A stretch of 39,392 bases of DNA from Wohlfahrtiimonas populi (GTDB taxonomy: Bacteria; Pseudomonadota; Gammaproteobacteria; Cardiobacteriales; Wohlfahrtiimonadaceae). The notes under the pieces were generated by a model. It was not told where the DNA came from. It was given only the letters and a program-made list of their open reading frames with translations, and ran no database searches. Location of the stretch: the NCBI RefSeq assembly GCF_002006795.1, contig NZ_MVDN01000004.1, forward strand, positions 205,458 to 244,849. The letters are read 5' to 3'. A program made the translations under genes and the position numbers. Of this stretch, positions 24,741 through 34,364 are shown piece by piece; the stretch's first letter is position 1, and each line of letters begins with the position of its first letter.

Positions 24741-26780
24741 TTATTTTTTCATAGCGGATAACGAACGTCTCACAAACACTGTACAGATCATAATGAATAC
24801 AAATAAACCTGCCAATTGTGTGACTGTGCCTGTTGAACCGCCCAACATGTTTGTTAAATTATCCAACAATGATAATGGCGCTGCGCTGTGCCCACTAGAA
24901 ACACTGATCACAATAATTACAGCCATTAACACGCCCACTAAGCTTTCACCCACAATTAAACCTGAAGCGATCAATGTTGCCTTACGATCCACCAATGTAT
25001 AAGTTTCCTCAAAGTCTTTCACATCACCTTTATACATACGATTCTTCACAGAATGACGAATGAACCATGCTAATAAACCGCCCAAGAAGATTGGTGTTGT
25101 GATGGTTGGTGGCAAGTAAATTCCCATGCCCACAGCTAATGCTGGTAATCTTAATACTGAACCTGATTTACCTAAAATAAAATCAACAACAATAAAGAAT
25201 ACACCTAAGCCAACACCAATTAAGATCATCGTCCATTGTAAATTATGAGAGAAGATACCTGTCGCAATTGTACTCATCAACGTTGCTTGTGGCGCTGCCA
25301 ATACTTGTGTTGGATCCATATCTGCGCGCGGTAATGCACCTGTGAAACCATAAGCTTGATATAACACATCCAAAATTGGTGCAATGACCAATGCGCCAAT
25401 AATACAGCCGATCAATAACGCTGCTTGCTGTTTCCATGGCGTTGCATGAACCAAATAACCTGTTTTCAAATCTTGTAAGTTATCATTTGAAATACATGCA
25501 ATTGCTAATACTGCTGTTGTTGTGAATAGCGCTAAAGCCGTTGCAAAATGCTGTCCATTTTCAGTGCCTAAGAAACCATTGCTTTCACCGATGACTAATA
25601 AAATCAATGAAACGACAATGATGGAAACAATCCCTATGCCTGAAATTGGGCTTGCGGATGATCCCACCAAACCTGCCATATAACCACTCGCCGCAGCAAT
25701 CAAAAAGCCCATGACGAATGCAAAAATAACTGCACAAACAACTAATGTCCAAGCAATGCCTGCTGATAAACCACTATCTTGCACGAATACATAAAAAGTA
25801 CCCACAAGAATTAACAACATTGCAAACATGATTGCGAAAATTGTTTTTGGTGATAAATCTTGCTCTGTACGATCAACGCCTTTGCCTTCTTCATCTTTCA
25901 AAGCGCCCAATGACATTTTTACGCCTTCAATCACTGGTTTAAGCAATGTGATCAATGTCCAAAGTGCAGCAATTGCCAACATACCTGCACCAATAAAGCG
26001 AACATCCTTCGCCCAGATTGTCATTGCTTCATCCGCTAAACTTGTGAATGTACCGTAATCACCCGTGCTACTTAAAATTGGCACAACCACAAACCATGCG
26101 ATGATTGAGCCTAGAATAATCGCAATACCAGAAATGATGCCAACCAAATAACCCGCACTCAATAAAGCTAATGAGAAACCTAATGGCAATTGGAAAATTG
26201 CTTTGCCTTGCGTGAACCATAAAGATGCACTACCTGCCAATACACGAAAACCATTAGAAAAGAGCGTCACAATAGAAGCGACTAAACCGCCAAATAAAAT
26301 GTCTCTTAAACCTTCTTTTGAAGATTCAGCACCTTCATTCGTATCAGTATTACAGCCTGCTTTAAGGATTTCCGCTGCTGCCACACCTTCAGGATATGGT
26401 AAGTTACTTTTCACAACCATCGCATGGCGCAATGGAATGGAGAATAAAACCCCGAGCATGCCACCTGCTGAACAGACAACGAACGTTAGCCAAAATGGAA
26501 AATCTTGCCAATAACCAATCATGAGTAAACCAGGAATCACAAAGATGACAGAAGATAATGTACCTGCTGCGGATGCTTGTGTTTGCACCATATTATTTTC
26601 AAGAATGGTCGAGCCTTTGAAAAATCTTAAGACCGCCATTGAGATCACTGCTGCAGGAATTGCAGAAGAGAATGTTAAACCTACTTTTAAGCCTAAATAA
26701 ACGTTAGATGCGGTAAAAACAACCGTAATCAACGCACCTAAGATGATACCTCGTACTGTTAATTCTTTTAAGTCCTTCAT
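24741..26780 (-). CDS. OPT family oligopeptide transporter
   Basis: Inner-membrane proton-coupled transporter of 679 residues, with about 14-16 hydrophobic helices. The N-terminus KELTVRGIILGALITVVFTASN then YLGLKVGLTFSSAIPAA, and NMVQTQASAAGTLSSVIFV, are diagnostic of bacterial OPT proteins, as are NLPYPEGVAAAEILKAG and SNDNLQDLKTGYLVHATPW. Substrates of bacterial members are small peptides or metal chelates and cannot be resolved here; given the iron theme, a metal complex is possible but unsupported. It is a single-gene unit, divergent from the glycerate operon. Confidence 0.93.
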   Translation of the reverse strand: MKDLKELTVRGIILGALITVVFTASNVYLGLKVGLTFSSAIPAAVISMAVLRFFKGSTILENNMVQTQASAAGTLSSVIFVIPGLLMIGYWQDFPFWLTFVVCSAGGMLGVLFSIPLRHAMVVKSNLPYPEGVAAAEILKAGCNTDTNEGAESSKEGLRDILFGGLVASIVTLFSNGFRVLAGSASLWFTQGKAIFQLPLGFSLALLSAGYLVGIISGIAIILGSIIAWFVVVPILSSTGDYGTFTSLADEAMTIWAKDVRFIGAGMLAIAALWTLITLLKPVIEGVKMSLGALKDEEGKGVDRTEQDLSPKTIFAIMFAMLLILVGTFYVFVQDSGLSAGIAWTLVVCAVIFAFVMGFLIAAASGYMAGLVGSSASPISGIGIVSIIVVSLILLVIGESNGFLGTENGQHFATALALFTTTAVLAIACISNDNLQDLKTGYLVHATPWKQQAALLIGCIIGALVIAPILDVLYQAYGFTGALPRADMDPTQVLAAPQATLMSTIATGIFSHNLQWTMILIGVGLGVFFIVVDFILGKSGSVLRLPALAVGMGIYLPPTITTPIFLGGLLAWFIRHSVKNRMYKGDVKDFEETYTLVDRKATLIASGLIVGESLVGVLMAVIIVISVSSGHSAAPLSLLDNLTNMLGGSTGTVTQLAGLFVFIMICTVFVRRSLSAMKK

Positions 26781-26813
26781 AAATTTCCGATCATACTTTT
26801 TTACAAGCTATTG

Positions 26814-26841
26814 AATATACGCCGATGGATAAAAATGTAAA
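26814..26841 (-). promoter_or_regulatory. Promoter of the OPT transporter gene
   Basis: On the minus strand TTTACA (26836-26841), 16 bases, TATATT (26814-26819), about 34 bases before the ATG. Confidence 0.5.
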
Positions 26842-26949
26842 CCTCTTCTACAAATGCCTAGGGATTGCGCATAAACTTTTCAATAAACCAACCTTGTAAA
26901 TAGGCTACACTTGAGCTACAGAAAATTTTATTAACTTTGGAGTAAAATA

Positions 26950-28230
26950 ATGACGATTACCTTAACAGGAGCATTGGTTGCCCTCATACTTGCCATTGTC
27001 TTAATTCTCAGAAAAGTTCCACCCGTTTATGGCATGCTGATTGGTGCTTTTGTGGGTGGTTTTGTAGGATTAATCTTCCAAACAACAATGGATACAGCAC
27101 TGACAACAACTGTCAGCACAATGATGCAAGGTGCTCAAGGCATCATGCCCGCAGTTTTACGAATCATTGCCGCGGGTGTTTTAGCAGGTGTTTTAATCGA
27201 ATCAGGTGCAGCATTAATCATTGCTGAAACCATCATCCGTAAAGTTGGCGAAGCTAAAGCATTATTAGCATTGATTCTAGCTAGCTGTATTTTGACAATG
27301 TCTGGTGTTTTCATTGACGTTGCGATCATCACTGTTGCACCGATTGCACTCGCAATTGGACATAAAGCCAATTTATCTAAAATGGCAATTTTGTTAGCAA
27401 TGGTTGGTGGTGGTAAAGCAGGTAATATCATGTCACCCAACCCAAATACAATCGCCGCTTCGGATTTCTTCCATATCGAAATGACGAGCTTAATGGCTGC
27501 AGGTATTATCCCAGCAATTTTTGGCCTAATCGCTACGTACTTCTTGGCAAAATGGTTAACCAAAAAGGGTAGCAATATTCACACAACAGATTTAACAACG
27601 ATTGATAATACGGATTTACCAAAATTCTTATGTGCGATTTCAGGCCCAATCGCAGCAATCTTACTATTAGCACTTCGTCCATTGGCTAAGATTACCATTG
27701 ATCCTATGATCGCCTTACCTGTTGGTGGCTTAGTGGGTGCAATCATGATGGGCAAAGTTAAACACATTAACCATTATGCTATCTCTGGATTACATAGAAT
27801 GTCTGGCGTTGCGATCATGTTATTGGGAACAGGCACCTTGGCTGGCATCATTGGCTCTTCTGAACTGAAAACTACGATGGTAAATTTAATCAATGCAACG
27901 AATTTACCCGACTATATGTTGGCACCAATCTCTGGTTCATTAATGTCATTGGCAACTGCCTCTACAACTGCAGGTACAGCTGTTGCATCAGGTTCATTTG
28001 GCGAAATTTTATTAAGCTTGGGGATTCCTGCTTTAGCATCCGCAGCTATGATTCACGCAGGTGCGACAACATTGGATCACATGCCACATGGTAGCTTCTT
28101 CCACGCAACAGGTGGTGCTGTGAATATGGATATGAAAGAGCGCTTGAAATTGATCCCATATGAAACATTGATTGGTTTAGTGCTAGCAATCGTTTCTACT
28201 TTAATCTTTGGTGTATTTGCAATTTTCTAA
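26950..28230 (+). CDS. GntP family permease (probable D-glycerate or sugar-acid transporter)
   Basis: A 426-residue inner-membrane proton symporter with about twelve helices. GntP-family features include LILRKVPPVYGMLIGAFVGG, ESGAALIIAETIIRKVG and ASCILTMSGVFIDVAIITVAPIAL. GGGKAGNIMSPNPNTIAA is the conserved re-entrant block. The ATG is preceded by TTTGGAG. It lies nine bases upstream of a glycerate kinase gene, so D-glycerate is the likely cargo by context; gluconate-type substrates are known for the family. First gene of a three-gene operon. Confidence 0.9.
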   Translation: MTITLTGALVALILAIVLILRKVPPVYGMLIGAFVGGFVGLIFQTTMDTALTTTVSTMMQGAQGIMPAVLRIIAAGVLAGVLIESGAALIIAETIIRKVGEAKALLALILASCILTMSGVFIDVAIITVAPIALAIGHKANLSKMAILLAMVGGGKAGNIMSPNPNTIAASDFFHIEMTSLMAAGIIPAIFGLIATYFLAKWLTKKGSNIHTTDLTTIDNTDLPKFLCAISGPIAAILLLALRPLAKITIDPMIALPVGGLVGAIMMGKVKHINHYAISGLHRMSGVAIMLLGTGTLAGIIGSSELKTTMVNLINATNLPDYMLAPISGSLMSLATASTTAGTAVASGSFGEILLSLGIPALASAAMIHAGATTLDHMPHGSFFHATGGAVNMDMKERLKLIPYETLIGLVLAIVSTLIFGVFAIF

Positions 28231-28239
28231 GGAGCCATT

Positions 28240-29385
28240 ATGCACATTGTTATTGCCCCAGATTCATTCAAAGAGAGCTTAACTGCTCTAGAAATTGCCA
28301 ATATTGTTGAACAAGGTTTTCAATCTGTTTTCCCTGATGCGACATTTTCAAAAATCCCTGTTGCGGATGGTGGTGAAGGCACATTACAAGCCATTGTTGA
28401 TGCTAAAAATGGTCGATTAGTGGCTGTGGAAGTGAATGATCCGTTACAACGTAAAGTTACAGCGCATTATGGTTTAGTGGATAATAATTCTGTTGCCATT
28501 ATCGAAATGGCAACAGCAAGCGGATTAACATTATTATCAGTCGATGAACGTAATCCATTAATCACGACAACTTATGGTACAGGCGAATTGATTCGCCATG
28601 CTTTAGATCATGGCGCTAAAAAAATCATTCTAGCGATTGGTGGTAGTGCAACCAATGATGGTGGCACAGGCATGTTGCAAGCATTAGGCGTGCAGTTTTT
28701 GGATCAAAATCAGAAACCTTTAGCAGTAGGTGGCGCTGCATTACAGCAACTGTATGCGATTGATCTCAGTAATTTTGATACTCGTATTCAAGAATGCGAA
28801 TTTGAAATTGCATGTGATGTGGATAATCCATTGGTGGGTGAACGAGGGGCTTCTGCAATTTTTGGTCCACAAAAAGGTGCCACAGAAGATAATGTGGCAA
28901 CTTTAGATTCAGCCCTAGATCATTATGCTGATATCACAACTGCCCTATTCAATGAAGATCATCGTTTTGATCATGGAGCAGGTGCCGCTGGCGGCATGGG
29001 CTTTGCAGCATTAACCTTTCTTAAAGGGCAATTGAAACCAGGGATTCGCATTGTGATGGATATTGTGAATCTTGCAGATGCTGTGAAAAATGCAGACCTT
29101 GTCATCACCGGCGAAGGTAAGATTGACCGCCAAACAATCTTTGGCAAAACACCAATTGGCGTTGCAAAAACAGCCAAGAAATTTGGTAAGCCTGTGATTG
29201 GCATTGCAGGATCACTCGGGCACGATGCTTATCATGTTCATGATCACGGCATTGATGCAGTATTCACCGTAACACAGCGCCCCGAAACTTTAGAAAAAGC
29301 ATTAAAAGATACTGCAGATAACCTGTTATCATTATCCAGAAACATTGCAATCCTTTATCAACTTGGAATGAAAACAAGAGGTTAA
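28240..29385 (+). CDS. Glycerate kinase (GarK/GlxK family)
   Basis: Phosphorylates D-glycerate to 2-phosphoglycerate, feeding glycolysis. It has 381 residues, the usual length. It starts MHIVIAPDSFKESLTALEIA, the family signature, then VADGGEGTLQAIVDA, AIGGSATNDGGTGMLQALG and GAAGGMGFA near residue 250. VITGEGKIDRQTIFGKTPIGVA is the C-terminal block. SD AAGGAG precedes the ATG. It is placed between the GntP permease and the AcuI-like reductase and is surely co-transcribed with both. Confidence 0.95.
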   Translation: MHIVIAPDSFKESLTALEIANIVEQGFQSVFPDATFSKIPVADGGEGTLQAIVDAKNGRLVAVEVNDPLQRKVTAHYGLVDNNSVAIIEMATASGLTLLSVDERNPLITTTYGTGELIRHALDHGAKKIILAIGGSATNDGGTGMLQALGVQFLDQNQKPLAVGGAALQQLYAIDLSNFDTRIQECEFEIACDVDNPLVGERGASAIFGPQKGATEDNVATLDSALDHYADITTALFNEDHRFDHGAGAAGGMGFAALTFLKGQLKPGIRIVMDIVNLADAVKNADLVITGEGKIDRQTIFGKTPIGVAKTAKKFGKPVIGIAGSLGHDAYHVHDHGIDAVFTVTQRPETLEKALKDTADNLLSLSRNIAILYQLGMKTRG

Positions 29386-29386
29386 T

Positions 29387-30364
29387 ATGACTTACAAAGC
29401 AATCGTGATTGATAAGAATCCTGATTACACAGCAACGTTAACAAATCTAACTGAAGATCAGCTCCCTGAAGGTGATGTTAAAATTGATGTCATTGCATCC
29501 ACTATGAACTACAAAGATGCTTTAGCAATCACCAATAAAAATCCTGTGGTTCGCACATTTCCATTAACGCCTGGGATTGATTTAGTGGGTAAAGTTACAG
29601 AAAGCCAATCTACTCGTTTTAAAGTTGGCGATACCGTTGTTTTAAATGGCTTTGGTGTAGGTGAAGTTCATTCTGGTGGATTAGCAGAGAAAGCATCATT
29701 AAAGTCTGATTGGCTCATTCATTTACCAAAATCTATTTCTCCTGTCGATGCCATGACAATTGGCACCGCGGGCTATACAGCGATGTTATCCATCATTGCA
29801 TTGGAAAAACACGGATTAACGCCAGAATCAGGCAAGATTTTAGTGACTGGTGCAACGGGTGGCGTTGGGAGCTTTGCAGTTTCTCTATTAACAAAATTAG
29901 GTTATGAAGTCATTGCAGCAACAGGTAAAGCAAGCGAACATGAATACCTTTATCAACTAGGTGCAAAAGAGGTCATTGATCGCCATGAGTTATCAGAGAA
30001 AGGTAAACCTTTGCAAAAAATGCGTTGGGTTGGTGCAATCGATTCTGTTGGTAGCAATACACTTGTGAACGTATTAGCTTCCACTGAATATGGTGGCTGT
30101 GTTGCTGCTTGCGGTTTAGCACAAGGCTTTGATTTAGATGGTACAGTGATGCCATTTATTCTACGTAATGTAACTTTACGTGGTGTAGATAGCGTAATGC
30201 GCCCATTGCCTGATCGTATTGAAGCATGGAGCAGATTAGCTGAATTAATTGACCCTGCAACACTAGCAAATATCCGCACAGAAATTACATTGGATGAAGT
30301 GATTGAAAGCGCCAATAAGATTATCAATGGCGAAATCAAAGGCCGATTGGTTGTGAAAATTTAA
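29387..30364 (+). CDS. AcuI/YhdH-type acrylyl-CoA reductase (zinc-free MDR oxidoreductase)
   Basis: NADPH-dependent medium-chain reductase of 325 residues, equal in length to E. coli YhdH (324). The catalytic-zinc ligands of alcohol dehydrogenases are absent. ASTMNYKDALAITNKNPVVRTFPLTPGID is the AcuI substrate-side block (key: NYKDAL, PGID). GFGVGEVHSGGLAEKA and the Rossmann motif VTGATGGVGSFAVSLL follow. AcuI reduces acryloyl-CoA to propionyl-CoA, detoxifying it in DMSP and 3-hydroxypropionate metabolism. Only one base separates it from the glycerate kinase stop. Its link to glycerate use is unexplained. Confidence 0.9.
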   Translation: MTYKAIVIDKNPDYTATLTNLTEDQLPEGDVKIDVIASTMNYKDALAITNKNPVVRTFPLTPGIDLVGKVTESQSTRFKVGDTVVLNGFGVGEVHSGGLAEKASLKSDWLIHLPKSISPVDAMTIGTAGYTAMLSIIALEKHGLTPESGKILVTGATGGVGSFAVSLLTKLGYEVIAATGKASEHEYLYQLGAKEVIDRHELSEKGKPLQKMRWVGAIDSVGSNTLVNVLASTEYGGCVAACGLAQGFDLDGTVMPFILRNVTLRGVDSVMRPLPDRIEAWSRLAELIDPATLANIRTEITLDEVIESANKIINGEIKGRLVVKI

Positions 30365-30392
30365 TTCACAAACTTATCCACAAGATCTTAGG

Positions 30393-30420
30393 ATAACCCA
30401 CTTTTTAGTGGGTTATTTTT
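30393..30420 (+). terminator. Rho-independent terminator of the glycerate operon
   Basis: ATAACCCACT, loop TTTT, AGTGGGTTAT, then T tract. Its right arm overlaps the stop codon of the convergent exported-protein gene. Confidence 0.9.
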
Positions 30421-31936
30421 TAAAAGAATTTTGCTCGCGACACAGCGACTGATATTTAAATGCACCCTCATAAGGAACGCCTTGTGGTGCGAGTTGATTG
30501 AGACAATTTCTATCCAAAGGAATGGTTACTTCTAAATTTTGTATGCTTGGATCATCCTGTTGAGCTTGTCTCACAGAGTGAGGGATATATTTTCCTTCTT
30601 TTGGTAGAGGCGTTGATAAGACTCTAGTTTCAGCATTAAAATGATATCTCTCTTTTGTGATTGTATTTTTCGCCAAATCTCCCATTGAATTTAAAAACTC
30701 AGGAATATCTCTGATTGAAATATCATCCCTCAAAATCAAGTATTTTAAATATACTAATTGATGATAATTTTGCTGTTCATACAATCTAACAATATAGTCA
30801 TCCATACTAGGAGAAAGATATTCCAAGGTAATAGATGCATTATCTTTTTGAATCATACTGTTAATCAAATCTACATCAAAGATATTCCCTTGCTCATTGA
30901 TGCTATTTAATTCAGATATAATTTTAGCATGATTATTCAACATCAATAACCAAGAGCCTTTTTGCATCGTTTGCTGTGATATGGGCAACGAGATAAATGC
31001 CTTAATATATGGATAAAAATTTACTTTAAATATTGCATTAAGCTCAACCAATATACTTTGCTGCAACATAGAGCCTATAGTTTTAGGATAAGGTCGAAAG
31101 ATTTTCTCTATCTGAGGATTATGCATTTCATGCGTTAATAATCCAGAATCTAGCAATGCATTCATAGTTTGATCAAGAAACTGAGCTTGTTGGTTAGTAA
31201 TCATCACATCGATCAACAAGGGCATTGAATTCTCATTATATTGTAGGTCTATTCGTTTTCTTGCAATAGACAATAATTCAATACCGGCTTGATTATTTGA
31301 ATAAGCAATGTTTAAAATTGCGTCAGACAATATCAGACCATATAACTTACTCATACCTTGATAGGAAGGTAGTTCAATAGATCCAATATCCATTCCATTT
31401 GGAAAAATAGTATCGTTATACATAGAATTTGAAATTAGACTAATAAATCTCTTCAACAAGTCTTGATTTTCTTGTAGAGCTTGATTAATTTCAGTGCTAA
31501 TACTAAGAGTTTGTCGAATACAATTAGCATTTAAATACTGTAAACATGGCGTGTACTCTTTTAGATCTAATATAACCACACCATTCAGTGGCTTAAGAAC
31601 CACAGATTTTTTCTTCATATCTTTCGGAATCAATTCTTCAATACGAGCAAATTTTGGAGATATGTCACCTTGTTTAAAGATATTAATCTTATATTCATTC
31701 AGAAATTGTAAACCAATAATATCTTGCTTTTGGATATGTTTTTTGACTAAATCTAAATAATTTTCTTGTGGTAGATATAATCCCATTTGTCCAACATAAA
31801 AATTGTTTTCCAATCTTTTAGGATCTAATGGCTCTACCTTCATCATTTCAGCAAGTGCTGGTGATATTTGTATTTGTTCTTCTGCAAATCCAACTGATGG
31901 TAGCAATACGATTAAATATAATAATTTTTTCATCAT
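30413..31936 (-). CDS. Exported protein of unknown function, paralogue of the gene at 32396
   Basis: I do not recognise the family. The protein has 507 residues with a signal peptide (MMKKLLYLIVLLPSVGFA-EEQ). The frame opens 23 codons earlier, but that extension is not signal-like, so the ATG at 31936 was chosen (the next codon is also ATG). The mature protein begins with an N-terminal block (PLDPKRLENNFYVGQMGL, about 40-60) that is shared with the neighbour, has a long helical middle, and ends with a strongly conserved C-terminal block (VRLYEQQNYHQLVYLKYL, IPEFLNSMGDLAKNT, TPLPKEGKYIP). No enzyme motif is visible. It probably lies in the periplasm. Codon use is AT-richer than gyrA or pnp. 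Confidence 0.72.
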   Translation of the reverse strand: MMKKLLYLIVLLPSVGFAEEQIQISPALAEMMKVEPLDPKRLENNFYVGQMGLYLPQENYLDLVKKHIQKQDIIGLQFLNEYKINIFKQGDISPKFARIEELIPKDMKKKSVVLKPLNGVVILDLKEYTPCLQYLNANCIRQTLSISTEINQALQENQDLLKRFISLISNSMYNDTIFPNGMDIGSIELPSYQGMSKLYGLILSDAILNIAYSNNQAGIELLSIARKRIDLQYNENSMPLLIDVMITNQQAQFLDQTMNALLDSGLLTHEMHNPQIEKIFRPYPKTIGSMLQQSILVELNAIFKVNFYPYIKAFISLPISQQTMQKGSWLLMLNNHAKIISELNSINEQGNIFDVDLINSMIQKDNASITLEYLSPSMDDYIVRLYEQQNYHQLVYLKYLILRDDISIRDIPEFLNSMGDLAKNTITKERYHFNAETRVLSTPLPKEGKYIPHSVRQAQQDDPSIQNLEVTIPLDRNCLNQLAPQGVPYEGAFKYQSLCREQNSFKK

Positions 31937-32020
31937 AGATATTATCTCTATTCTTATAATATGTTTATACAAATCATAGACTAATTTATTAATATTGCCA
32001 CTCATTGGATCATGTCATAC

Positions 32021-32047
32021 AAAAACCGAGCAATGCTCGGTTTTTTT
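32021..32047. terminator. Bidirectional terminator after the small CxxC protein gene
   Basis: AAAAACCGAGC, loop AAT, GCTCGGTTTTTTT. On the minus strand it ends the 57-codon gene that stops at 32073. Confidence 0.88.
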
Positions 32048-32072
32048 CATTCAATTCACTACGATTGTTTTC

Positions 32073-32246
32073 TTATAATGTACATGCGCCGCCTGCACAG
32101 CTCGTATCTTCTACTTCTTCAAAATCATGTTTCTGAGATCTCGCTAGCGTGATTCTATCATCAGCACAAAACACACAGTCATCACCAGATTGTTCATTGA
32201 AGAATGCAACCATTAGCTCTTTCCCACATGTATGACATTTTTTCAT
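32073..32246 (-). CDS. Small cysteine-rich (zinc-ribbon-like) protein
   Basis: A 57-residue protein. It begins MKKCHTCGKELMVAFF, continues with DDCVFCADD and ends SCAGGACTL. Two CxxC pairs spaced 20 residues apart look like a small zinc ribbon; two further cysteines sit in the C-terminal CAGGAC, similar to the CxGGxC tails used to bind metals or form disulfides. No signal peptide, so it is cytoplasmic. It has its own -10 box (TATAAT, 32283-32288 on the minus strand), a plausible SD (AGGGCA) and a terminator 26 bases downstream, which together argue that it is a real gene. I do not know the family or partner. Confidence 0.75.
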   Translation of the reverse strand: MKKCHTCGKELMVAFFNEQSGDDCVFCADDRITLARSQKHDFEEVEDTSCAGGACTL

Positions 32247-32282
32247 TTTATTTGCCCTGTTTATAGTGTTTGAAAGTGAACT

Positions 32283-32288
32283 ATTATA
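32283..32288 (-). promoter_or_regulatory. -10 box of the small CxxC protein gene
   Basis: A perfect TATAAT on the minus strand, 36 bases before the ATG. No clear -35 element is visible at 17 bases. Confidence 0.45.
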
Positions 32289-32395
32289 TCCCTCAATTGT
32301 TACGACTTGGTGAAATTAAATCAATCATAGATAAATGTCATCTTGTGAGTGATTACAAATAAAAGTAGTTGATTGATATTACATTGATAAAGAAT

Positions 32396-34234
32396 TTAGT
32401 ACTTGGGTAAAATTACTTCAAAATTCTGAATACTGCCATCATACAATCTTGCAATTTTAATATGTGCTGGTAGATGTTTATTTTGCCTTGGCAATGGTGT
32501 AAATAATCGGCCTGTTTCATCATCATAAACGTATTGTTTTTTCGTCATAGTATTGCGTGCCAAATTCCCCATACCATCTAAAAACTCAGGGATATTATCT
32601 GAACTAATTTGCCCACTTATAACCAGATATTTTAAATATACTAATTGATGGTAATTTTGCTGCTCATACAATCGCACCCAATAATTATCAAAATTACTAT
32701 AAACTGTTAAAGCTTGTGCAAAGCTTAGAGTTTCTTCATCAATACTATCTTTTAATAGTTCATTTAATTTATGAACCGATAGATGCTGTTTTAAATTTTC
32801 TTCTAATGAAATAATCTCAATTATTTTGAAATATTGATTATAAAAATATGTAGAAGGATAACGGTCATTTAAGTAAAACAGTGCATCTTTCGGTGTCATG
32901 CCAATGCTTTGAAAATAAGCGCTGTACCAATCATTCAAGACCTGTAGAAAATATTCATGACTATGATGCAGTAATTCTAATTCACTTTCTTCATCAGCAG
33001 TGTAAGTTCGTAAATCCTGTGCTTGGTGCACAACATTGAACCAAATTTTGTCAATCGATTGCGTAGATTTCTGTAAGTGATGTACTTTTTTCCAATCAGC
33101 ATGCTTTGCTGTTGCAAAATGCATGTCATATAAACGCTCTAAAACGGGCGATAAAATTACACCAAAATTTTTAAGATAAGATAAAACAATGTATTCATCT
33201 TCCTCAGTCAAAACTACATCAGCTTTTGTTGAATGATATATTTTGATGTATCCATAAGCAAAATCTTTAAAATTTTGCTTCATTTCAAATAACACAACTT
33301 CATTTAATTTATGCCCAATATTCTCTCGATAAGGGCGAACTATAAAAATTAATCTCGGATCATATAAAACGTCATTCAATAACTTCTCATCTAGCAAAAC
33401 ATTGATTGTTTGATCTAAAAATTGTGTCACAGAAATATTCACAAAAAAATGCAATAACGATGCTTTAGATTTTTCATGAAACATCAAATCAATCCATTGC
33501 CTGACAATGACTAATTGATCTAGCCCTTCATTAACTTCGCCATCCGCAATTTTCATCATTGCATCTGTTAGATACAACTGAATCAATTTCATCATACCTG
33601 AGCTTGGTACTGTTTCTAACGAGGCATTCAAGTCATTATAAAAAAGAGCATAGTTATATTGAGAGCTTTCCACCAACTCTTTAAACCTGTTGAGCAATAA
33701 CTGATTATCCTGAATTGTTGTCAGAATATATTCTCGGCGCTCTTTCATTTCGGCCAAACAATTATTACCAACATAATCTGCACATACAAAAAAATCTCGT
33801 GTATATCGATAACGCTTATTATCCAATGCACCTTGCTTAAAGTGTAGAAAACTTTCTGGATCTATGCTGCCATACAGATCCATCAATCCATTATCCTGCC
33901 CAAATAAATCTTTTAATATCTCTTTATTGTTATCTATTTGGAAAATAGCTTGCCGTGGATTAGCAAAATAATTAGTTAATAATCTGCCATCATTAATTCG
34001 TTGATTAAGTGCATCATCATTAATCTGAAAAATATCTCGATAAATGCTCAACCAATCATCTTTTGGATATGTTAATCCCATCCAGCCAATATAAGCATTA
34101 TGTTCAAAATACTGCTCTGGAATGGGTTGTAATGTCATGAATTCATCTAATTCAGGTGTAAGCTTATATGATGCTTCGGTTTGAGCATAAACAATATTTG
34201 CCAGCAATAATATAATACTTGCGATTTTTTTCAT
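32396..34234 (-). CDS. Exported protein of unknown function, longer paralogue of the gene at 30413
   Basis: Family not recognised. The protein has 612 residues with a signal peptide (MKKIASIILLLANIVYA-QTE); the ATG at 34234 opens it directly, whereas the frame-opening ATG at 34252 adds MLNGLI. The N-terminal block TLQPIPEQYFEHNAYIGWMG and the C-terminal blocks VRLYEQQNYHQLVYLKYL, IPEFLDGMGNLARNT and TPLPRQNKHLPAHI align with the shorter neighbour, which lacks about 100 residues of its middle. The DNA for VRLYEQQNYHQLVYLKYL is nearly identical in the two genes, suggesting gene conversion or strong constraint. The two are separate transcription units with the small CxxC gene between. Confidence 0.72.
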   Translation of the reverse strand: MKKIASIILLLANIVYAQTEASYKLTPELDEFMTLQPIPEQYFEHNAYIGWMGLTYPKDDWLSIYRDIFQINDDALNQRINDGRLLTNYFANPRQAIFQIDNNKEILKDLFGQDNGLMDLYGSIDPESFLHFKQGALDNKRYRYTRDFFVCADYVGNNCLAEMKERREYILTTIQDNQLLLNRFKELVESSQYNYALFYNDLNASLETVPSSGMMKLIQLYLTDAMMKIADGEVNEGLDQLVIVRQWIDLMFHEKSKASLLHFFVNISVTQFLDQTINVLLDEKLLNDVLYDPRLIFIVRPYRENIGHKLNEVVLFEMKQNFKDFAYGYIKIYHSTKADVVLTEEDEYIVLSYLKNFGVILSPVLERLYDMHFATAKHADWKKVHHLQKSTQSIDKIWFNVVHQAQDLRTYTADEESELELLHHSHEYFLQVLNDWYSAYFQSIGMTPKDALFYLNDRYPSTYFYNQYFKIIEIISLEENLKQHLSVHKLNELLKDSIDEETLSFAQALTVYSNFDNYWVRLYEQQNYHQLVYLKYLVISGQISSDNIPEFLDGMGNLARNTMTKKQYVYDDETGRLFTPLPRQNKHLPAHIKIARLYDGSIQNFEVILPKY

Positions 34235-34364
34235 GATTAACCCATTAAGCATTCAGTTTTCAATAACATGATAATTCGCGATTATTATATTGTAATTATT
34301 TACATTAAAATACATATATTAATAATATTTAGATTTGTATCAATAACAAATATTCTCTCAATAA

